Positions 34,597 to 35,922 of a DNA stretch of 35,922 nt are shown piece by piece. Under the pieces are notes generated by a model that was not told the DNA's origin, did not search any database, and saw nothing but the letters and a program-made list of their open reading frames with translations. Made by a program: the position numbers and the translations under genes. This stretch comes from Deltaproteobacteria bacterium (GTDB taxonomy: Bacteria > Desulfobacterota > Anaeroferrophillalia > Anaeroferrophillales > Tharpellaceae). The stretch is taken from the NCBI GenBank assembly GCA_016938065.1, contig JAFGVI010000112.1, forward strand, positions 1 through 35,922. Reading direction: 5' to 3'. The stretch's first letter is position 1. The number at the start of each line of letters is the position of its first letter.

Positions 34597-35799
34597 ATGC
34601 GCCTGCTTGAAGGTCGTCACCATATCGTTATTCCCTGTTCTCCGGGGATCGCCCCTTTTTTGGCCCGGGAGCTGCGTGATCTTAAAATGCCGGTTATCGA
34701 GGAGCGGGCCACCTCGGTCAGCACCAAGGGCGATTTTGCTGATGTCGTCAGGCTTAATCTCAATCTGTGTACGGGTCAGCGCGTCCTCTGGCGCCTCGCT
34801 TCGTTTACGGCTTCCGATCCCGATCAGCTCTATGAAAAACTGATGCCCTTAAACTGGGAGGAGCTGGTTCCCGTGGACGGCTATTTTTCGGTGACTTCGG
34901 TCGTCGAAACCCCGACCATTCGCGACAGCCGTTTTGCCAACTTAAGGGTAAAAGATGCGATTGTCGACCGGCTGCGCCGCTGCCACGGCCGCCGTCCCGA
35001 CAGCGGGCCCTTGCGCGACCAATTGGTTTTTCACCTCTTCTGGCAGCAGGATGAGGTGAAGATTTATCTCGATACCTCGGGCCCGACCCTGGCCCAGCGC
35101 GGCTATCGGCTTGATCCCGGCAAGGCCCCTCTGCGCGAAACCCTGGCCGCCGCTCTGATTCTGGCGAGCGGCTGGCGGGGGGCGCAAACCTTCATTAATC
35201 CGATGTGCGGCAGCGGCACCCTGGCGATTGAGGCGGCCCTGCTGGCCCAGCGTCGTATTCCTGGTCTTCTGCGTCAGCACTACTCCTTTCAGTCGCTTGC
35301 CGGCTATAAGAATATGGAGCTTTTAAGTCTCAGGGCGCAAGCTCTGCGCGAGGCTCGTCCGGATCGCAAAATCCGCCTCATAGCCTCCGACCATGATCCC
35401 CTGATGATCAAGGTCGCCAAGGAGAATGCCGTGCGCGCCGGGGTCGCCGGGGTCATTGAATTCATCACCTGTGATTTTGCCGAAACCCCGGTGCCGTCCA
35501 GCGCTAACCCCGGCGGGGTTTTGCTCTGCAACCCCGAATACGGGGTGCGCCTCGGTGAAGAGGAAGAGCTTAAAATCACCTACCGGCGCTTGGGCGATTT
35601 TCTCAAACAGAAGGCGGCCGGTTATGAAGCTTTTATCTTCAGCGGCAACCGTAATCTTTTAAAAGAGGTCGGTCTGCGCCCGGCCCGGCGCTGGTTCTTC
35701 GATAATGGCGGCATTCCCTGCGAACTGGCGGCCTACCCGCTCTATGCCGGCAGTCAGACAAAACCCGAAACGGTTTCGGAGCCCGTAAATCCTGCTTGA
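34597..35799 (+). CDS. THUMP-type 23S rRNA guanine methyltransferase, RlmL N-terminal-half type
   Basis: A 400-residue SAM-dependent methyltransferase. The N-terminal part (about 1-160) resembles the ferredoxin-like and THUMP RNA-binding domains, and the Rossmann domain has MCGSGTLAIEAAL and the catalytic-loop motif NPEYGVRLGE, where E. coli RlmL has NPPYG. It corresponds to the half of RlmL that makes m2G2445 in 23S rRNA; the other half (RlmK) is not fused here. The substrate is therefore inferred. The ATG lies one base after the argB stop. Confidence 0.88.
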   Translation: MRLLEGRHHIVIPCSPGIAPFLARELRDLKMPVIEERATSVSTKGDFADVVRLNLNLCTGQRVLWRLASFTASDPDQLYEKLMPLNWEELVPVDGYFSVTSVVETPTIRDSRFANLRVKDAIVDRLRRCHGRRPDSGPLRDQLVFHLFWQQDEVKIYLDTSGPTLAQRGYRLDPGKAPLRETLAAALILASGWRGAQTFINPMCGSGTLAIEAALLAQRRIPGLLRQHYSFQSLAGYKNMELLSLRAQALREARPDRKIRLIASDHDPLMIKVAKENAVRAGVAGVIEFITCDFAETPVPSSANPGGVLLCNPEYGVRLGEEEELKITYRRLGDFLKQKAAGYEAFIFSGNRNLLKEVGLRPARRWFFDNGGIPCELAAYPLYAGSQTKPETVSEPVNPA

Positions 35800-35825
35800 C
35801 ACTGACCCCCCTTATTTGCTACAAG
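35796..35825 (+). promoter_or_regulatory. Promoter of tRNA-Leu, -35 overlapping a stop codon
   Basis: TTGACA (35796-35801) includes the TGA stop codon of the methyltransferase gene. TACAAG (35820-35825) lies 18 bases on and 12 bases before the tRNA 5' end. Confidence 0.55.
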
Positions 35826-35836
35826 CCAAAGCCCAC

Positions 35837-35922
35837 GCCGGAGTGGTGAAACAGGTAGACGCACGGGACTCAAAATCCCGCGGGGGCGACCCCGTGTCGG
35901 TTCGATTCCGACCTCCGGCACC
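35837..35922 (+). tRNA. tRNA-Leu (CAA), last base beyond the window
   Basis: The 86 visible bases fold as a class II tRNA with a long variable arm. The anticodon loop CTCAAAA gives anticodon CAA, reading UUG. The acceptor stem GCCGGAG pairs with CTCCGGC, followed by ACC; the final A of the encoded CCA would be at the next base. Confidence 0.95.

Noticed and set aside
35837-35922. tRNA-Leu as an integration site of a genomic island
   Set aside because: The window ends at the tRNA, and no integrase or duplicated tRNA end is visible on the left side.

Overview
The window looks like the chromosome of a Gram-negative bacterium, most likely a deltaproteobacterium (Desulfobacterota or a close relative). 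LPS export (LptG), an RND efflux pump, TonB and a lipoprotein indicate an outer membrane. RNase J, the xerC-hslV-hslU order, a DUF342/FapA protein, FmdB zinc-ribbon proteins and PAS/GAF histidine kinases suit that group. This placement is inferred from gene content only. Almost everything is housekeeping, packed closely with short gaps. I see no prophage, insertion sequence or CRISPR array.

Layout. 1-484: a Phd/ParE-type toxin-antitoxin pair on the minus strand, with the toxin cut by the window edge. 763-949: initiator tRNA-Met with its own promoter and terminator (minus). 995-7613 (plus): lptG, prfB with an intact programmed +1 frameshift, RNase J, and ftsK behind a leader rich in inverted repeats. 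7661-12609 (minus): membrane-fusion protein, RND pump and an unknown lipoprotein. A palindrome lies inside the promoter of this operon, which is divergent from gmd (12761-13846, plus). 13924-13999: tRNA-Ala(CGC), minus.

14095-24025 is a long minus-strand block. In transcription order it holds fapA, murJ, mltG, galT, glgA, a triple-GAF histidine kinase and a receiver-only response regulator. galT has its own promoter, so galT-glgA-kinase-receiver may be one unit joining glycogen or ADP-glucose metabolism to a two-component system. 24161-24845 (plus): a cysteine-rich ArsR-type repressor and a small FmdB zinc-ribbon protein, with a good promoter and terminator. 24923-25741 (minus): a PAS-HisKA protein that has no ATPase domain.

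25808-29517 (plus): a TPR protein, an RluD-type pseudouridine synthase, PgeF, YggT, a DUF167 protein and a second FmdB protein whose leader can fold over a ribosome-binding sequence. 29536-30537 (minus): a TonB-like protein. 30727-35799 (plus): xerC, hslV, hslU, argB and an RlmL-type rRNA methyltransferase. The window ends in tRNA-Leu(CAA), missing only its final A.

I did not find a clearly new multi-gene system. The items most worth following up are the ATPase-less PAS-HisKA protein, the cysteine-rich ArsR/FmdB pair, the GalT-like enzyme with a Ser in its active-site motif next to glgA, the palindrome in the efflux promoter, the structured ftsK leader and the masked ribosome-binding site before the second fmdB.
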